Below, in pieces: positions 6,035 through 7,158 of a DNA stretch of 7,158 nucleotides. This stretch comes from Chloroflexi bacterium RBG_16_72_14 (lineage in GTDB: Bacteria; Chloroflexota; Limnocylindria; Limnocylindrales; CSP1-4): the NCBI GenBank assembly GCA_001797035.1, contig MGOE01000039.1, positions 15,163 to 22,320 of the forward strand, given 5' to 3'. How positions within the stretch are numbered: position 1 is the first letter of the stretch; every line of letters starts with the position of its first letter. The notes below the pieces were generated by a model. That model did no database searches. It saw only the letters and a program-made list of their open reading frames with translations, and was not told where the DNA came from. The position numbers were made by a program, and so were the translations under genes.

Positions 6035-7158
6035 CGGCCGCCTCCGCGCCCGAGCAGCCGCGTCGCGCGCGCGAGGCCCCGCCCCGCTGCGTAGCGCCAC
6101 GGCCGGAGCACGGTCTCGTGCGCCCCGGCCAGGCCGACCCACTGCGCCCCGAAGCTCCGCTTGTGCTCGTACAGTCCAAAGGTGGCTTCGCCCTGCTCGG
6201 GCGGCCGGCGGGCGCCTGCGACATCGACGCCGCCCAGGTCCATCTCGGTGCGTCCCTCGGCGAGGGCAAGCTGGATCGCGCGCCAGCGCAGGAGGTGCAT
6301 CGTGCCCGGGTGCTCACGGCGCCGGTCCGCGGGGTCCGCCGAATGGGCGGTCGAGAGCCGGCGGCCGTGGCGGTACAGGACGAGTCCGCCCAGGACCGCC
6401 CCGCCGGGGCCGCCGTCGTCGCCGGTCTCGCCGCCTTTGCCGCCCTCGCGCGCCTCGAGGTAGACGAGGTGGCCGGCGGCCAGCGCCCGGACCCACCAGG
6501 CGACGAACCCGCCCGGACCGCCGAGCCCGAACCCGCGCCGGTCCCCCGTCGCGCGGAGCAGGTCGTAGAAGCGGCGCAGCGCGGCCTCGCCGGGCTCGGC
6601 GGACGCGACGAACCCCTCGAGCGACGTCGCCCGAGCGTCGTGCCGGACGACCACGACCCCGTCGCGCTCCGCGCGACGGATCCGCTGCCGGGTGGCCTTG
6701 GCGACGCCGGCGAGCACCGCCTCCGGGTCGCGGTCCGCCGGCAGGGCGAGCGCGGTGCGGTGGCGCGAGGGCTGGATCTCCTCGATCTGGTGGTAGCCGG
6801 CGGACGCGAGCGCGGCGCGGTAGCCGGCATCGTCCTCCGCGACCTCTGGGTCGGCAGCGACCACGTCCACGCCCTCGGCGGCCAGCACGCGCGTCGCGGC
6901 CGCCAGCGCATCGCCGATGGCACCCCCGGAACCGTCACCGGTCCATGGCATGCGCGGACCCACGGGACCCCGGGGCAGGTACGCCGACCCGCCGCCGAGC
7001 CCCGGCCACGGTCGCACCAGCGCCAACGCTCGGACCTCGCCGGCCACCAGGAACCGGGGCCGCCAGCCGCCGGCCTCGCGGTGTGCGGCCCAGGCCCGCG
7101 ACTGGAGGACGTGCCCGCCGGCCGCGTCGACCGCCGCGGCGTCCCAGCCATCGAGCTC
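6031..7158 (-). CDS. FemA/FemB-family peptidoglycan bridge aminoacyltransferase, 5' end outside window
   Basis: Enzymes of this family (FemA, FemB, FemX) use aminoacyl-tRNA to attach amino acids to the side chain of the third stem-peptide residue of lipid II, building the interpeptide bridge. The frame is open to the window edge, giving 375 visible residues. A GTG at 7047 could be taken as the start, but the upstream codons encode typical family sequence (GGHVLQSRAWAAHREAGGWRP), so the true start lies beyond 7158. Other family marks are AYLPRGPV at about 59-66, KATRQRIRRAERDGV at 154-168, FYDLLRATGDRRGF at 197-210, LGGLVLYRHG at 256-265, HLLRWRAIQLA at 288-298, MDLGGVD at 306-312 and KRSFGAQ at 333-339. 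These match a tandem GNAT-fold architecture. A Gly/acidic low-complexity loop sits at 239-253. The stop overlaps the murE ATG (ATGA), tying it to synthesis of its likely acceptor. Which amino acid it transfers cannot be told. Confidence 0.9.
   Translation of the reverse strand, partial: ELDGWDAAAVDAAGGHVLQSRAWAAHREAGGWRPRFLVAGEVRALALVRPWPGLGGGSAYLPRGPVGPRMPWTGDGSGGAIGDALAAATRVLAAEGVDVVAADPEVAEDDAGYRAALASAGYHQIEEIQPSRHRTALALPADRDPEAVLAGVAKATRQRIRRAERDGVVVVRHDARATSLEGFVASAEPGEAALRRFYDLLRATGDRRGFGLGGPGGFVAWWVRALAAGHLVYLEAREGGKGGETGDDGGPGGAVLGGLVLYRHGRRLSTAHSADPADRRREHPGTMHLLRWRAIQLALAEGRTEMDLGGVDVAGARRPPEQGEATFGLYEHKRSFGAQWVGLAGAHETVLRPWRYAAGRGLARATRLLGRGGGR
6041..6045 (-). promoter_or_regulatory. 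Ribosome binding site of murE
   Basis: GGAGG on the - strand, 6 bases before the ATG at 6034, lies inside the final codons of the FemAB gene. It decides the murE start at residue MTADGP and points to coupled translation of the two genes. Confidence 0.65.

Noticed and set aside
4460..6094. Long + strand open frame of 544 codons opposite murE
   Set aside because: It is Arg/Ala/His-rich with no domain signature and mirrors conserved murE codons on the other strand; it is a shadow.
6031..7047. Start of the FemAB gene at GTG 7047
   Set aside because: The in-frame codons from 7158 to 7048 encode typical FemAB N-terminal sequence, so this is an internal codon.
5055..7151. Long - strand frame of 698 codons across the FemAB gene and murE
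   Set aside because: It is an alternative frame of two conserved genes, with Arg/Ser/Pro-rich low-complexity product.
1..7158. RNA genes, CRISPR arrays, insertion sequences or attachment sites
   Set aside because: I saw no cloverleaf, regularly spaced repeats, transposase sequence or flanking direct repeats; nearly all bases are assigned to coding genes.

Overview
The window is very GC-rich and densely coding. It reads as a bacterial chromosomal segment with five protein genes and no RNA genes, mobile elements or CRISPR. One gene is on the + strand: the 3' part of an MFS exporter (1-1344). The other four are on the - strand and read from the right edge leftwards: a FemA/FemB-family peptidoglycan bridge aminoacyltransferase (7158-6031, 5' end outside the window), murE (6034-4372), a DUF2993/LmeA-like membrane-anchored protein (4369-3653), and a bifunctional (p)ppGpp synthetase/hydrolase rel (3607-1319). 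The exporter and rel converge, and their last 26 bases overlap.

The - strand genes look like one operon. The FemAB stop and the murE start share an ATGA. The murE stop and the DUF2993 start are separated by 2 bases. rel follows after 45 bases and may also have its own leaderless-type promoter. The theme is cell-wall precursor synthesis: MurE adds the third, diamino residue of the stem peptide, FemAB enzymes decorate that residue's side chain, and the DUF2993 protein probably works at the membrane or envelope. A stringent-response regulator sits at the end.

The lineage cannot be fixed from the sequence alone. High GC, murE away from an evident division/cell-wall (dcw) cluster, a FemAB gene fused by overlap to murE, and MurE residues differing from the proteobacterial pattern would fit a high-GC Chloroflexota lineage (for example Limnocylindria-like). 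An actinobacterial relative is the alternative. This is inference.

Three points deserve attention. murE is broken by one extra base in a run of six G (C on the + strand, 4722-4727); removing it restores a complete 553-residue enzyme, so a sequencing or assembly indel is most likely. MurE has EDPR where meso-DAP enzymes have DNPR. Rel has QFDD where bifunctional Rel proteins usually have RxKD, although its hydrolase motif is intact. I do not see a clearly novel multi-gene system here; most of the content is recognisable housekeeping and envelope biology.
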